Below are positions 25,586 to 38,575 of a stretch of DNA of 64,000 bases, piece after piece (within the stretch, counting starts at the first letter, position 1; each line of letters starts with the position of its first letter). Origin of the DNA: Paramecium octaurelia (taxonomy: Eukaryota; Ciliophora; Oligohymenophorea; Peniculida; Parameciidae); the NCBI GenBank assembly GCA_905182995.1, contig CAJJDP010000163.1, positions 124,001-188,000 on the forward strand, in the 5' to 3' direction. The translations under genes and the position numbers were made by a program. The notes below the pieces were generated by a model. The model saw nothing but the letters and a program-made list of their open reading frames with translations. It had not been told where the DNA came from and did not search any database.

Positions 25586-27063
25586 ATGAATTAGTCTGTA
25601 GGTGAAAATTAACAATCTTTGCCGTCAATCAATTATGGGAATGTGAAGTATTCCTTCAAATGTTTACGCCGACATCTTTTTAAAGATAAAGTGTATCATG
25701 TTCATGCGCTTCATAATATGATTACTATAGGAGAGGTACACCACTATTTAGAAGTAGCATTTCAACGATCCCAACCCCAAATACAAGTTGGAGTTGAATC
25801 TCAAGAACACGGTTTATTGGAAATAGGAGAATGGGTAGAACAAAGCCTTCGGTATTAAATATAAGTAAGTAATTATTTTTAAACTAATATTTTCAAAGAA
25901 AGAATGTGAAGTATTTTGAAGCTTCTTCTGAATAATTAACAAAATTTCGTTAGGCAATCAGTTGTTTAATTGGGTTCCATTCACTTGATGAACATTATAA
26001 ATTAGAAAAAGTAATTGGATAGGGTTCATTTTCTAAAGTCCATAAAGTTCATAGGTTGCATGATGACAAGGCATTTGCAATGAAGCAAGTATCCAGTAAG
26101 TAAAAGAATGATAAGGAGAATATGGTATTTACCTATTTAATTGTATTCAGTAATTATTGGAAAACGAAATCGGAATTTTACATTCTTTGAATAACGAATC
26201 CATTCTTAAAATATATGAAGTTTTCAGAATCGAAGAACATTAGTATGGAATTATTGTTGAATTTGTTGATGGAATATGCTTGGCTACTCTTATCGAACAA
26301 CTCAAAAAACATCAAAATAAACTCAAAGAATACGACATCAAAATTATCTTGTAGGCAATCCTTAAAGCTTTGGTTATCATTCATTAAGAACAAGTGATTC
26401 ATAGAGATATTAAACCATAGAATATTATGATCTCTCTATCATCATTTAGGAATGTCAAAATCATTGATTTTGGATTAAGCATCAAAAATTAATTGTAATA
26501 TAACAAATGTGGAACTCCTGGTTACATGGCTCCTGAAATCGTTAACATGAAAAAGGATTAGCAAAAAGCATGGACTTCTCTCTGTGATATCTTTAGTCTA
26601 GGTGTTGTCTTTTTCAAATTGTACAATATTATCATGCAATTAGATTGTCCAAAGGCATCAGTTGTTTTTAAGGATAAACCTCTGATCAAGTCTTAGCAAA
26701 CAATAAAAAATGCTAAATAGACTGGTCTATTGTTCAATAATATAATTATTCCAAAAATTGCATCGTAAGACAAACGATAATAAATTTAAGTCTTTATTGA
26801 AGGCAATGTTAGCCAAGGATCCTGATGAGAGGATTACTGCTTACCAAGCGCTTTAGCATCCCTTCTTCGCTGATTTGCCCCCAGTATTAGCCACTGATTT
26901 CGCCGGAAATTCTATGACATTTAAATCAAAATGCATTATCAATCAAACTATTGACAAATAAAATCTCGACTCCATAAATACTTTAAACGATCTCTCTGGA
27001 CTTTAAAAATAGCAAATTTATGTCAGGGATTTAAGACCATCAAGAATTAGCAGAAGAGCGTGA
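25586..27063 (+). CDS. Serine/threonine protein kinase with N-terminal PH-like region
   Basis: The kinase core is complete: Gly loop IGQGSFSKVHKV, AMKQV lysine, [11 protein letters not shown] catalytic loop, IIDFGLS magnesium loop and the CGTPGYMAPEIV activation segment. The closing subdomain is ERITAYQALQHPFF. The first 110 residues (KYSFKCLRRHLFKDKVYHV ... ESQEHGLLEIGEW) resemble the divergent PH-like module common before ciliate kinases; this is tentative. One intron of about 38 nt lies near 25865-25902 and at least one more at about 26099-26155. The 3' exon junction near 26770 also needs an intron. Stop TGA 27061. General role: signalling kinase, CaMK-like in its activation segment; no specific substrate inferred. 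Confidence 0.8.
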
Positions 27064-28045
27064 TATTATATTTTTGTGTTTCATTTTTTACATTTTTTTA
27101 TATATTACAATAATTGAATATTATATAATCTCATAAAGTAAATTTGAAGTATCTTTAGGATCTGTCTATACTTGAACTAAAATTATAAAACACCGCTAAT
27201 CCACCTTATTGAAAATCTGTAAGCAGTAAATTTACAAGATAGCCCTTCCTATAAGTAAACTCAAAAAGGAGCTGATCAAATTATACATAAATTTCGTTTT
27301 TAAAAACCATAAAAAAAACTATATAAATATTAAATCCTAATCACGTGTAAAAGTTCATATGAGGCGAGGTTTGAGAAAGATAAGAATTTTGTTTAGAAAT
27401 GGTCTAAGTGAATTTAATTGATAATGACATATATGAGACCTCATCCATACCATATATGTTCTTGGAAGTATGCTTTCGACTGATAGGTTATTATAAGTTG
27501 ATATAAGAGAGTAAGCGCATAGGAACATGCAAAAATCTCAAATCATGAATAAGGAAAATACAAAAAAATTTTAAGTGTTTAAAAACCATTGTATTTTAAT
27601 AAATGAAGAACTAGAAAGATTTTAATAATTTCATAGCAAATTATTATCCTAATTTGAAAAATATAATATATTAAAGAAAAAATTGACGGTTTTTTACTAA
27701 CTAGTTAAAAATTTTCACTTCTTGTAATTAAAGAACAAACAGTCAAAACTAAAGAAGGTTAGAGAACAAGAAGAATTTAAGGTAATAATCAATTAAAATC
27801 ATTATCGATAGGCCATCTATAATTTTACTTAAAATATTGGATATAAACAACATTGGCATATTAATTAATTTTGTTTAGGAATTTTTAAGATCCAAAATCA
27901 TTTGTTGTTTACTTCATTGTTAGAACAATGGAAAAATTGATCGAAAAGAGTTGAAGTTCTTATTAAATTCTTAAAATTAAGCTGAATTATATATTATTAA
28001 AGCTTGATTGAAACATGATTAATGATTTTAATTATGATATATAAA
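27064..28045. other. Intergenic, no gene seen
   Basis: Roughly 980 bp of AT-rich sequence between a + strand kinase and a - strand LITAF-like gene, the 3' ends facing. Stops are frequent in all frames. One short palindrome-like patch lies around 27426-27460 (gacatatatgag ... catatatgt). I see no coding or RNA feature. Confidence 0.55.
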
Positions 28046-28414
28046 TCATCCAATTAAAAAATGCTATGTTCCGATTAAACATCCGCATTCTGTACAATAG
28101 TGTTCTACATCTTTGAATCTTTTTAGAAAGTAAACAAGAATTGCCAAAGGTATTGTAATAATACATACAATAAACAAAAGTATAAGTAAATATGCACCTT
28201 TTCCATTTTTATATTTTAATTTTGAATTAGATACTTTTTAGCAGTTTACACATTATAATTTTTGAGATTCTCTAGTTTATGGAACTTTAGGATATGAAAT
28301 ATCAGTTTGACTAATAAGAGGTATGTCTCCATTATGTGATATTAAAACTTATTTAGTCGTTTAGCATTGTTCAGTTCGTAATTCTGTACTTTTATTATCA
28401 ACTTGATATTTCAT
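28046..28414 (-). CDS. LITAF-like zinc-binding membrane-associated protein
   Basis: A 122-aa single-exon frame. The C-terminal half has the LITAF layout: a first CVNC knuckle, a hydrophobic membrane-inserting helix (YLLILLLFIVCIITIPLAIL) and the second half-site DVEHYCTECGCLIGT. In the family the two CxxC halves meet to bind zinc while the helix dips into the cytoplasmic face of late endosomal membranes. The N-terminal 55 residues are polar and Thr/Gln-rich. Its start lies 29 bp from the stop of the RCC1-type gene, same strand. Confidence 0.75.
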
Positions 28415-28443
28415 TTGATATTTATATAATTAAATATATTTAA

Positions 28444-31332
28444 TCATCTTTTATATTTATTTGATTCCTGTCGTTTCAACTATTACAATTCTTATTGGAA
28501 TTCTTATTGTATTTTTTACAATTAAGTATCGGTTTTTCTAAATTATCCTGTCTACTGCATTTCTTTGAAGGTCTCCTACGTGGAGAATGCTTTGTCAGTA
28601 GTTTTAGTTGATTAAATGCTTTGAAGTACTTTAGGAGTGGCCTTTACAGGGTTTAATTTTGGAGGTTAAGATTGAGGTTTAGTTTATTTTTATTATTATT
28701 ATTACTGTTGATTATTTAATTATTATAATTATTATCTTTCTTGTTGTAAATTTTACATCTATTGTTTAACTTTTTAAGTTAAGGCAGTATTAACTTATTT
28801 AATAATTTTCTTGGGTTGATTATTATTTTACATTTATTCCTATTGTTATTATTGTTGTTATTATTGTTATTGTTATTGTTATTATTACTGTTACTATTTT
28901 ACTTTATTCAAATCAAAACCTCCTCCTGTTAGTAAATCCTTCTTTTATTATCTCTCTTCCTCTTTTTATCTTTTCTCTTCCTACATTTTTTATTGATACT
29001 ATTATAATTTTTCATCAGCTCTTTTCTCTATATAAATAAACTATAATTTTACTTGTTTCCTACTATCTCTACTATAGCTCTTATTATTATTCATTCAACA
29101 ATCTCTATCTCTCCTCTTCTTCCTATTATTTTTTGAATAACAAAGCTTGTTTCCTTTGTAATTCTGCCTATTACTATTGTTTCTTCAATTCTTCTGCTTA
29201 CATCAACTCCTCCTGTCTACTTCCAGCCACTAAATTGAGAGTCAAAGGACAATCAATGAGTAATTGCTCATTCAAATATAAATACACTAAATAATTTCCT
29301 GGTTTGTTCACCTATAACACGAGTTTATGTTTAGATGGTTCATCAAGTTCCTTAATCTCGGCTTTGTAGCCATCGTTCATATAATTAAGATAGATCTTAT
29401 TATCTTATTGCTACTAAATCTTGCTCATGGAGACCACTTGATTTTTGTGTAATAACTACTCAGGAGTAATTTCAGAATCATCAGAAACAAAAATGTTGTA
29501 TCTAATAGGATGTGTTTGTTTGATCCCGTATGGACCATACTTATCTCCTAGGTTGATAATGAGATTAATGTCTGAAAAGGTTTCGAATTCTTCTTAATCT
29601 TCGTCTTCTAATTCCAATTTACACCACTCTCCTTATAGAGCAGTTGATTCACAAAGCCTGATTCCCCTGCAAAGGTGGAGTTGTCTAACAGGAGCAGAGA
29701 AGAATAACTTAGGTTTTGGTTCTTTGTCAATATCCCATTTAAATATCTTTCCTTGCAAATTCAGAGCATAGATCACCCCTTCATATGTGCAAGCTTAAAT
29801 AATTTATACATCCTCATCAATCTGCAATGTTTTTGGGTAATCAATAACTTTTTCTTTGCTAACCTAGCCACAATACAAGACCTCTCCATCAGAAGTAACA
29901 AAAATACTTGCATTTTCATTTGCATTAATATAAAAGCATTCCTCTTCCTATATTTATGAATATTGTTGATGACTATTCACTCCTAGTTAATGAAATTTAT
30001 TTTATCCTATTCCCCAAACTTCACCTTATGAATTAAGTGACAACAAATGATTATCTCCTCCTGCAATTTAATCAATATTATCAGCCAATTTAGTTAGTTT
30101 AGGATATTTAATATTTTCATCCAATTCGCCGATGATGAACAATGACTTTTTAGCAAGTATAGCTCCAAATTTGAAGCCCAATATAATCTATTAAATATCT
30201 GCGATAGGATCTATTTTAAGGATGTGTTTAGCTCCCCATTGATATATTCGACCTTCAGAATCCCATGCAATTGAGGTGCTCTTGTATGCCTGAACTCCAA
30301 TAATGTTCTTATTGCTTAATTAACTAATATTGTATGGGACACTAATAAAGTTTCCATCTAATTCGTTCATGGTTACTTGACCTAAGAAATTCTCTCCCCA
30401 ACCAAAGACTTCATTACCATTATTACATTTTTCTCCTTTGCATTAACTGACGTAAAAAGGGTTGATACATGAACAACCACTAATTAAAACTAAGACATGA
30501 TGTTCTCCACTTCCAATAGAGAGTATTTTCCTGTTTTTGAATATTGAATATTAGGTTAGCTCACTACATTGGGTTAGATCCCCTTAACCCAAACAACCAG
30601 TTGCACTATTACCTTAGACAGCTAAAAGAGATATCACCTTTTTATTATCTCTCTAGATCTTAAATATGGTATTTTGATAGATATCATCTATTTGTTTGTA
30701 AATTTACTCTGGAGTAAGATCATATATTCCCAGATTAAATGAGGGCATTAATTTAACTGTTTCAGCGTAGCTTTTTAATCTCAATGCTTACATACATCCA
30801 TTATAAGTTTCATTTGTCTCTAATTAAGCCTTACATAATGATAACAAGACCTTCACTTTGTCTAATGTTTGCAATTCCTTCTCTAGCAATTCAAAACATT
30901 CTGTCTTCGCCTCCTCATACATTCTATTTTTGATCAAGAAGTCGCTTCTTTAGATCTTATACTATTATTGCTGCTATGGTGTGGCTTCTTTATGATTACT
31001 TAATGCTTTTAAGATGGTGCACATCTGCCCTATGTTTTCGCATTTATTGAATTCCCTTTGTAATTCTTTGAATGTGGCCTAATCAATACTATGCACATAG
31101 GTAGTGGCCTTCACTTGTTTAGTAGTTTGTTTCTTGAATCCCATCTCTTCTTCTGTGATGTCAACTTCCCTTAGCATACACACTATGTACATCCTCTCTC
31201 TCGTAACAATTTCTATGCGAATTCTTAGGCAAACCGAGTGGATTCTGGATCTTAGACGTTCGTACGTGCTTAAGACTTCTTAGCCTTCCTGTTGAACTTT
31301 CGATAATCTTCATCCGATGAGCTATCTGACAT
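28444..31332 (-). CDS. RCC1-repeat protein with filamin-like domain and poly-Q tail
   Basis: The N-terminus is acidic/basic (MSDSSSDEDYRKFNRKAKK). The middle, about 30600-29650, has RCC1-type blades (GEVWGIGQNKFHQLG, RIYQWGAKH, GEVLYCGQV). After it comes one filamin/ABP280-like beta domain (KLVLQVNKPGNYLVYLYLN), then a long Gln-rich coiled coil and a 19-residue poly-Q tract (28840-28896). RCC1 propellers often act as exchange factors or scaffolds; no specific GTPase can be assigned. Introns are present in the 5' third (the frame changes near 31150). Stop TGA 28444-28446, start ATG 31332. I am sure of the RCC1 and Q-rich parts, less of the filamin call. Confidence 0.75.
28840..28896 (-). repeat. 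Poly-glutamine tract written with four codons
   Basis: Nineteen consecutive Gln codons on the minus strand, mixing TAA, TAG, CAA and CAG in no fixed order. In standard code it would be a run of stops. Confidence 0.85.
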
Positions 31333-31362
31333 TTTAAATATATATATATATATTATAATAAA

Positions 31363-31831
31363 TCATTCCTTTTTGATTTTGGGTAATTGTAGTCTCTGAG
31401 TTACTTGTTCCACTACTGCGCTCTATCTAAAATACTCTAACACTGCTACTTGAGCTGACGCTCTTGCTCCTTGGCTGGTTTGACCAATTAGCTTCTTCTT
31501 AGAAAGTCGTTTTCTCTAATGGCCTCAGGAGATGGCTCATAGCGTCGTAATCTGCCTAAAAAATTTAGTTTAGGTTGATAGCTATAGAACCCGCCCTGAG
31601 ACTCGCTTTTTGTATTCATTTCACATACCTGATGTAAGAATCTCGCCCTGTGCCATCTGTGTGATACAGCTTGAATTTGCTATTAATAATTGGCAATGAG
31701 TTCTGCTTTGACAAGGAGTAAAAGGAGTCCTCTGTATGCAATGAGTCTGATTTATAGAATCCACCATTTCCATAGTTGATGTATGTATCTCTTCCAGATC
31801 CATTTACTTTGTAATTGACAACTTTCGTCAT
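31363..31831 (-). CDS. Small GSGRDxYI/GGFY-repeat protein (probable ciliary)
   Basis: Introns at 31606-31628 (23 nt) and 31416-31441 (26 nt) leave 420 nt, 139 aa plus TGA. The sequence has paired motifs: NGSGRDTYINYGNGGFY and DGTGRDSYIR ... QGGFYSYQP, then a basic helical tail ending QRLQLPKIKKE. The same motif set occurs in small ciliate and algal flagellum-associated proteins as I recall them, so an axonemal or cortical role is plausible but unproven. It is closely packed: its stop is 30 bp from the next start on the same strand. Confidence 0.65.
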
Positions 31832-31991
31832 TAATTATTTTATATTTTCGGTTTCATATATATAAATTATGATCAATAATTACGATCAATAATTATTGTT
31901 CATAAATTAATTATGATTTTCTTTTATAAAATATATTAAGGGGTAGGGGAAATTAATTAAAAAAAAGATATTATGAGGTGACCCATTTTAA

Positions 31992-33440
<1,449 letters not shown>

Positions 33441-33652
33441 TAATCTTAGTGATGTTTATCACAAATATATAAATTACAAACAACCTAAATTTTTATTTTC
33501 TCTCTTCAAAATTTACATTTAACTTTTAAATTTTATAAAAGAAATTTAATAATTAATTGACGAATATTATAAAATAAACATTATTGAATGATGTTATTAC
33601 ATTTAATTAAGATTATGTTTATATTAAAAATTCATAAATTTAGTCAAATTCA

Positions 33653-35136
33653 TCATTTATGTTTGAATTATTTGAGTTCCTTCATCAAAATATCAGTGTT
33701 TTTACCTTCTGCTTAATATCTCTTAACAATCTGGGCAGCCCATTCATCAAATTCTTTATCTTGATTATCTAATCTTGCTAAACATTTATCTCTTTCATCA
33801 AAATTTTTCATGATTTCCTATGTTCTTTTTTGAGTTCGTTCATTTTCTTATTAATGATGAAAATCTTTCAATTCCTAATTCTTTTTTCTAATTTCCATTT
33901 TCTCTCGAAGCTCTTGTTCATGCAATTCCTTATTTCTATTAATCCAATATTATTAAAATTCTTAATTCAATTTCTTCTCCTCCTCTTCCTATTATTATTT
34001 AATTTCCATTTTCACTTTGTGACTATAACTTATTGCACTTTATAATTTACGTCTCTACTCTTTTTTCATTTTTTCAACCTCTTCTGCTTTAATCTCAGCT
34101 TCAATAATATTTTTATTTAATAATTTTTCTTATTCTTCCTTTTATTTCCTCAATTTTTCAGTTTAAGCATCAATCAATTTTTATCTTTAAGCTTACTTCT
34201 CTGCCTTTCTTTATTCATCCCTGATTTTCCTGATTTCCAAAACTCTTTCCTTCTTTTTAGCATGTTCCTCAATCTTTTTTTCCTCTTCTAATTATTTCTA
34301 TTTCTCCAATTCCCTTTGCTTCTTCAACACCTCATTACCCTAAATTAATAATTATTGATTTTCCAAAACTTTATCCTTCCTTTATTTAGCAATTCTTTAT
34401 TCCTCCTCCAAATCCGCCTGTACTTTTGCCTTCATTAATTCTCCTTCTATCTTTTCCTCTTGAACCTACTTTATAAATTTATCCTATTCTAAAATTAACA
34501 AACATTACTCTCATAATGTCATGCTATTTCTTAAGCATATCGTGCTGTTATTTCTTCTTCTCCACTAATTCCTATTATTTCTTCTTTTCTAAAAAATCTT
34601 TTTCAGCCTGTATTTCCAACATTTGTTCATATTGCACCTTTTCTCTTTCCTTCTCCAACATTTTCTACATCTCTTTAATTTATTTTTATCCTTCTCTTTC
34701 TTAAAGTGCATCCACGACAAGCATTTTAGATTGAAACTGTCTAATCCGTTCATTATTCTCATAGATTTATTTATTAGCTTTTTCTAAGATTTGTTATTTG
34801 ACAAGGGCCTAATATCGACGTTCATCTTCATCTATTTTTCTCCTTTCTTCCTCGTCCTACTTAAAACGTTCAAACCTTAAATGAGATTTACAAATTGAAT
34901 ACTTGGTTCTATCCTTCTATACCTTGTTCTATTTCAAAGTGTTATTCCAATTCTTTACACGATCCTACGATAATTTATGCCTTTGTGAACAGTTATGAAT
35001 ACAATTCAAATTTCTCCGGAGTATCTTGATGATATACTGTAATATGGTCTTGCATTCTCTTCAACTCCGAGAGTGGAATCACTGCCTAGGTCTATTTACT
35101 TGAAGCCACTGCTGATTAAACTCTACGAACACTCAT
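33653..35136 (-). CDS. CFAP210 (CCDC173)-like coiled-coil ciliary protein
   Basis: After a 22-nt intron (34981-35002) the frame runs VIPLSELKRMQDHI, then LHKLSQDRVKNWNNTL, then a Glu/Lys/Arg-rich coiled coil with ANKQIYENNERIRQFQSKML. This order resembles CFAP210, a trichohyalin-plectin-homology protein that lies inside doublet microtubules. The rest is continuous coiled coil, ending FDEWAAQIVKRYQAEG and TGA 33653-33655. About 485 aa. Neighbouring TPH proteins such as CFAP45 and CFAP53 are alternatives; the VKNWNNT segment favours CFAP210. It converges on the beta-tubulin gene. Confidence 0.65.
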
Positions 35137-35367
35137 TTTTATATTATTATAATCAATTATTTATGTATATACAGTTTAATAAAGTAATTGCCATTTTATA
35201 AATGCCACCATCTTCAATCGCTCTTATGGTAACAAAGAGTTCATTAAACTAAGTTGGTTGATCAATAAATCATACCTATGTCTTTGAATGAGTCTCCAAA
35301 TTTTGTGAGAATAGGCTGGACAGTAATTTTTTAATTACATATTGAATTTGATTGAAATTCTTGTACT

Positions 35368-35580
35368 ATGTAATTGATCTCGATTTTATTAATATTTTTT
35401 GAAATTATTAAGATTGTAAATGTTGAATACGAAGTAAATTTTAAAAATAAATTGAAATTTGATTTACCTTCTTACTTCAGATTATTCAGAAGTTTTACTA
35501 AAGCAAAACAAGCTAATGCTGCAATGGTTACAAATGCAGCTCATATGATAAAGATTACTTAAACAATTAAGGATAATTGA
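35368..35580 (+). CDS. Possible small ORF, hypothetical
   Basis: ATG 35368 to TGA 35578, 70 codons. The N-terminus is hydrophobic (LISILLIFFEIIKIV) and the C-terminus carries AKQANAAMVTNAAHMIKIT, which looks non-random. It may be a small gene, a last exon or noise in the 600 bp between two real genes. No family seen. Confidence 0.25.
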
Positions 35581-35737
35581 AAAACAATTTATTAAATTGA
35601 TACTTAATTAGTTGTATACTTTTCAGAAGCTTATAAGAATAAACATTAAATTATCTTTAAGAATCTCTTCAGTTTAAGTATTTCTTACAGCTATAATTAC
35701 TCCTTCTCTATTGTTTAATTCTTATAATATTATTTTT

Positions 35738-37627
35738 ATGGATTAATCAATTAATGATGCTGAGGCTTTCCTTAAACAAAAAATCAAGGTCAATCCATTG
35801 AAGGATCAGATGTAGCAGAATCAAAAGAATTATGAAATTCAACTTCAAGTAGCTCATTATTTCAAGAAATCTGAATGTTACACAAAAAAACCAGCAATAA
35901 AATTAGTAAGTATGATTTTATATCATTAAATTACTCAGGCAATGAGAACGATGAATTATAAGTCTATTTCATTTATGGAGAGCACATTCCTGATCAAAGT
36001 AAAAAATAAGATTATGATTCTTTTAAAATTGATGTCATTGAAACCATGCATCCAAAAATTGATAGATTTTTTATCATAGTCTTTTTCAATACTAATATGA
36101 TGACTGCCTCAACTCTCAATGATTTCAAAGACTTTTATGGAACACTACCTGAAAAATACTTTTTTCATATGAAGAAATTTATTGTCCTTCATGCAAATTT
36201 TATTGTTAAAGGAGGAGGGATTTTTGGAATGAATGAGATCAAATCCTTTTTTAAGAAGATCACTACCTTTGTTGATACGTATTATCGCATATAAATATCT
36301 AGACTTCTCATATTATCCAAAGAAGAATGGTTTAAATATAAGATGCTAGCTGCATTACCAGAAAGTGTTAAAGCTTATGATTAATCTTATAAAGATATCG
36401 AGAATCAAAGAAAAAAGACGGTTTTCAGGAAACAACAAACCTAATAAGCAGTTGGAGATGATGACATAGATTCAGATGATAATTTCGATAAAGAGTCTAA
36501 GATTTTGGGATTGAATTTACACGAATACGAAAGAAACAAATATGGCATTCCAGTTATTCTAGATATGCTTGTTTAATATTTTGAAAAATAACCAGAGAAA
36601 CTCAAAACGGAAGGAATATTTAGAAAGTAAGCTGTCGTTTATGAAGAGAAAGTAGTCGAGGCAGCATTGGCATGTCAAAAAGTAGGATTTGTGAACAAGG
36701 TTGAAAATGCTCATACTATTGCATGTGTTTTTAAATAATTTTTCTTAAGATTGAGAGAACCTCTTATGACTTATCAACTCTATGACTGGGTTGTTTAAAA
36801 TAAACCATAAATTGAGTAAAATATGGAAGTAAGTGTGCAAATGCTTTTTGATTACATGCCAGAATTGAATAGAGAAATATTACTGTTCTCACTAGGATTT
36901 CTATATTCAGTCATTAAAGAATAAGAGCATAATTTAATGACTGCCTATAATATGGCTGTTGTCTTTGGCCCTAATTTCTTTAGATCTGAAGTCGTTAAAA
37001 TGGCTGATTTAGGTTATGTTACGTAATTATTGAATTTAATTAAGTCTTTTTGTTCAAATAGTCCAAATTATGTTGGAATAGAAAAAAGACTATGATTATA
37101 AAAAGTTTTTAGAAGTAAGAAGTGATAATCTAAATTTTGATGCCTCATTAGTTCCCTTTTTGCCAGATGATCTAGCCAATTTAGATGACATCTTAGATAT
37201 GGTCTCTGGTAATTATTGCATACTAAGACAATAGACAAAAATGTAGTAAATGAAACTGAGAGAAAGGAATTAAAGGCTAGATATAAATGAATTGAGTATA
37301 TTGTTAGATCAAATTATTGTGATTTTTAGTTAGTTATAATACTTCATAAGCTCTCATCAAGTGTATGTAAAGTTGTAGATGTTAACTATTTCTTCTTAAT
37401 GTCTAATAACTACGATCCGAATGGAATTGATTCATTTTTGTACCTAGTTAGTCTAAATTGCTTGTATGGTTAACTTATCTAGACTTGTATTTTTTATGCG
37501 CGGGCTGATTGATATATGGATGGTAATCGATTATTACATGATCGATTCATTCTTGCTTCTTATTGAACAATTTGGGATATTATTTTATTCTTCCTCGATT
37601 TCAATTTATTTGCATTCATTTATTTGA
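35738..37627 (+). CDS. RhoGAP with CRAL-TRIO-like N-terminal domain (ARHGAP1-like)
   Basis: Domain order follows human ARHGAP1. Residues about 60-210 form a lipid-binding CRAL-TRIO/BCH-like fold (YGTLPEKYFFHMKKFIVLH). The RhoGAP domain begins near 36530 with the arginine finger in KTEGIFRKQA, followed by KQFFLRLREPL and NMAVVFGPNFF, all invariant blocks. It should stimulate GTP hydrolysis on Rho-family GTPases. Introns: 35910-35938 (29 nt) and 37023-37044 (22 nt). Skipping the second gives an early stop at 37093-37095. Using it extends an open frame (KKDYDYKKFLEVRSDN) to TGA 37625. The last 100 residues are oddly hydrophobic, so the true 3' end may lie earlier, via an intron I did not find. 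Confidence 0.83.
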
Positions 37628-38139
37628 TTTTAATAATCAATCCTATACGTGAATAATCTGACGAATTGATTAACAACCAAAGTATTTCAACCTATTTAAA
37701 TGATAGAAATTTTAGGATTTAGATAATTCTAAAAGGAAGAATTTGTATTACCAATTAACAAAATACTTATTTGTTTATGGAAATCATTATTACTAAGTTC
37801 ATCTGATATTTTAATTGAAAATGTTTTGTTTAATGGAATTTAAGAAAACAAAAACCAAAAATTAATTATGGTTGCGAAGGAAATTGAAAGGAAAAGAAAA
37901 GTATTTGCTAGATCATTGAAATAGAAGCACTTAAACTTGAAATATAGAAATTTTTTTTATCTGAATATCCTTACCATCTGGGATCATTTTAATACTGAAA
38001 AATGTTAGGATTACAATGTTTATAAGAGATACTATTTCATAGAATTAATAAATCATAAAACTTTTATTTTAAGCTAATTCAATATAATAAAGGAAAAATG
38101 CAAAGCAATTAATATAATAATTAACTTTAAATTAATAAT
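37628..38139. other. Intergenic, no gene seen
   Basis: About 510 bp, very AT-rich, with scattered short ORFs only. A Lys-rich frame starting ATG near 37832 runs for about 30 codons, with no recognisable content. Confidence 0.5.
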
Positions 38140-38489
38140 ATGGCTATTCCAATTAAGTGGGATGACATGTGGGCTAATCAATAAATTTAGAAATAAGCTT
38201 TAATTGTAAGTAAATAAAAATCAAATCACAATTTGAATAATGTATTACATAAAAATAAAATTATAATTTGTCTTCCAGCGAATTTTTGTATCTTTGAGAT
38301 CCCTAGTATTTCAACAAAGTTAATAAACATAATGATCCAAGCAGTAATCATATGAACTAAATTGTTCAAAGTGAAATTGTTTATATCCATTCGACATCTT
38401 ACATGATTGTTGAAAAGATTAAATAGGATCTATAAATAATTATTTAATATAAATAATTTAATGAATATGTGGTTTCTAATACATTATGA
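38140..38489 (+). CDS. Small hypothetical protein (tentative two-intron model)
   Basis: Starting at ATG 38140 (MAIPIKWDDMWANQQIQKQ), removal of a 37-nt intron (38242-38278) and a 19-nt intron (38288-38306) gives 97 aa plus TGA 38487. The second half, DPSSNHMNQIVQSEIVYIH, reads as coding. The 37-nt intron is longer than any other I place here with confidence, so the model is weak. No family recognised. Confidence 0.35.
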
Positions 38490-38575
38490 TAATTTTAGAA
38501 CTTAATAATTTATCACTTTTTATATTATATGAATAATGAAGATTTGGAGCGTATAACATTCTCAAAGTAAAGTCA

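Noticed and set aside
28690-28900. Trinucleotide tatt/ttg repeat as a microsatellite
   Set aside because: It is the coding strand complement of Gln/Asn-rich sequence in the RCC1-type gene with irregular codons.
33830-34704. Phe/Ser/Leu-rich + strand ORFs suggesting membrane helices
   Set aside because: Antisense of the Glu/Lys-rich coiled coil of the CFAP210-like gene.
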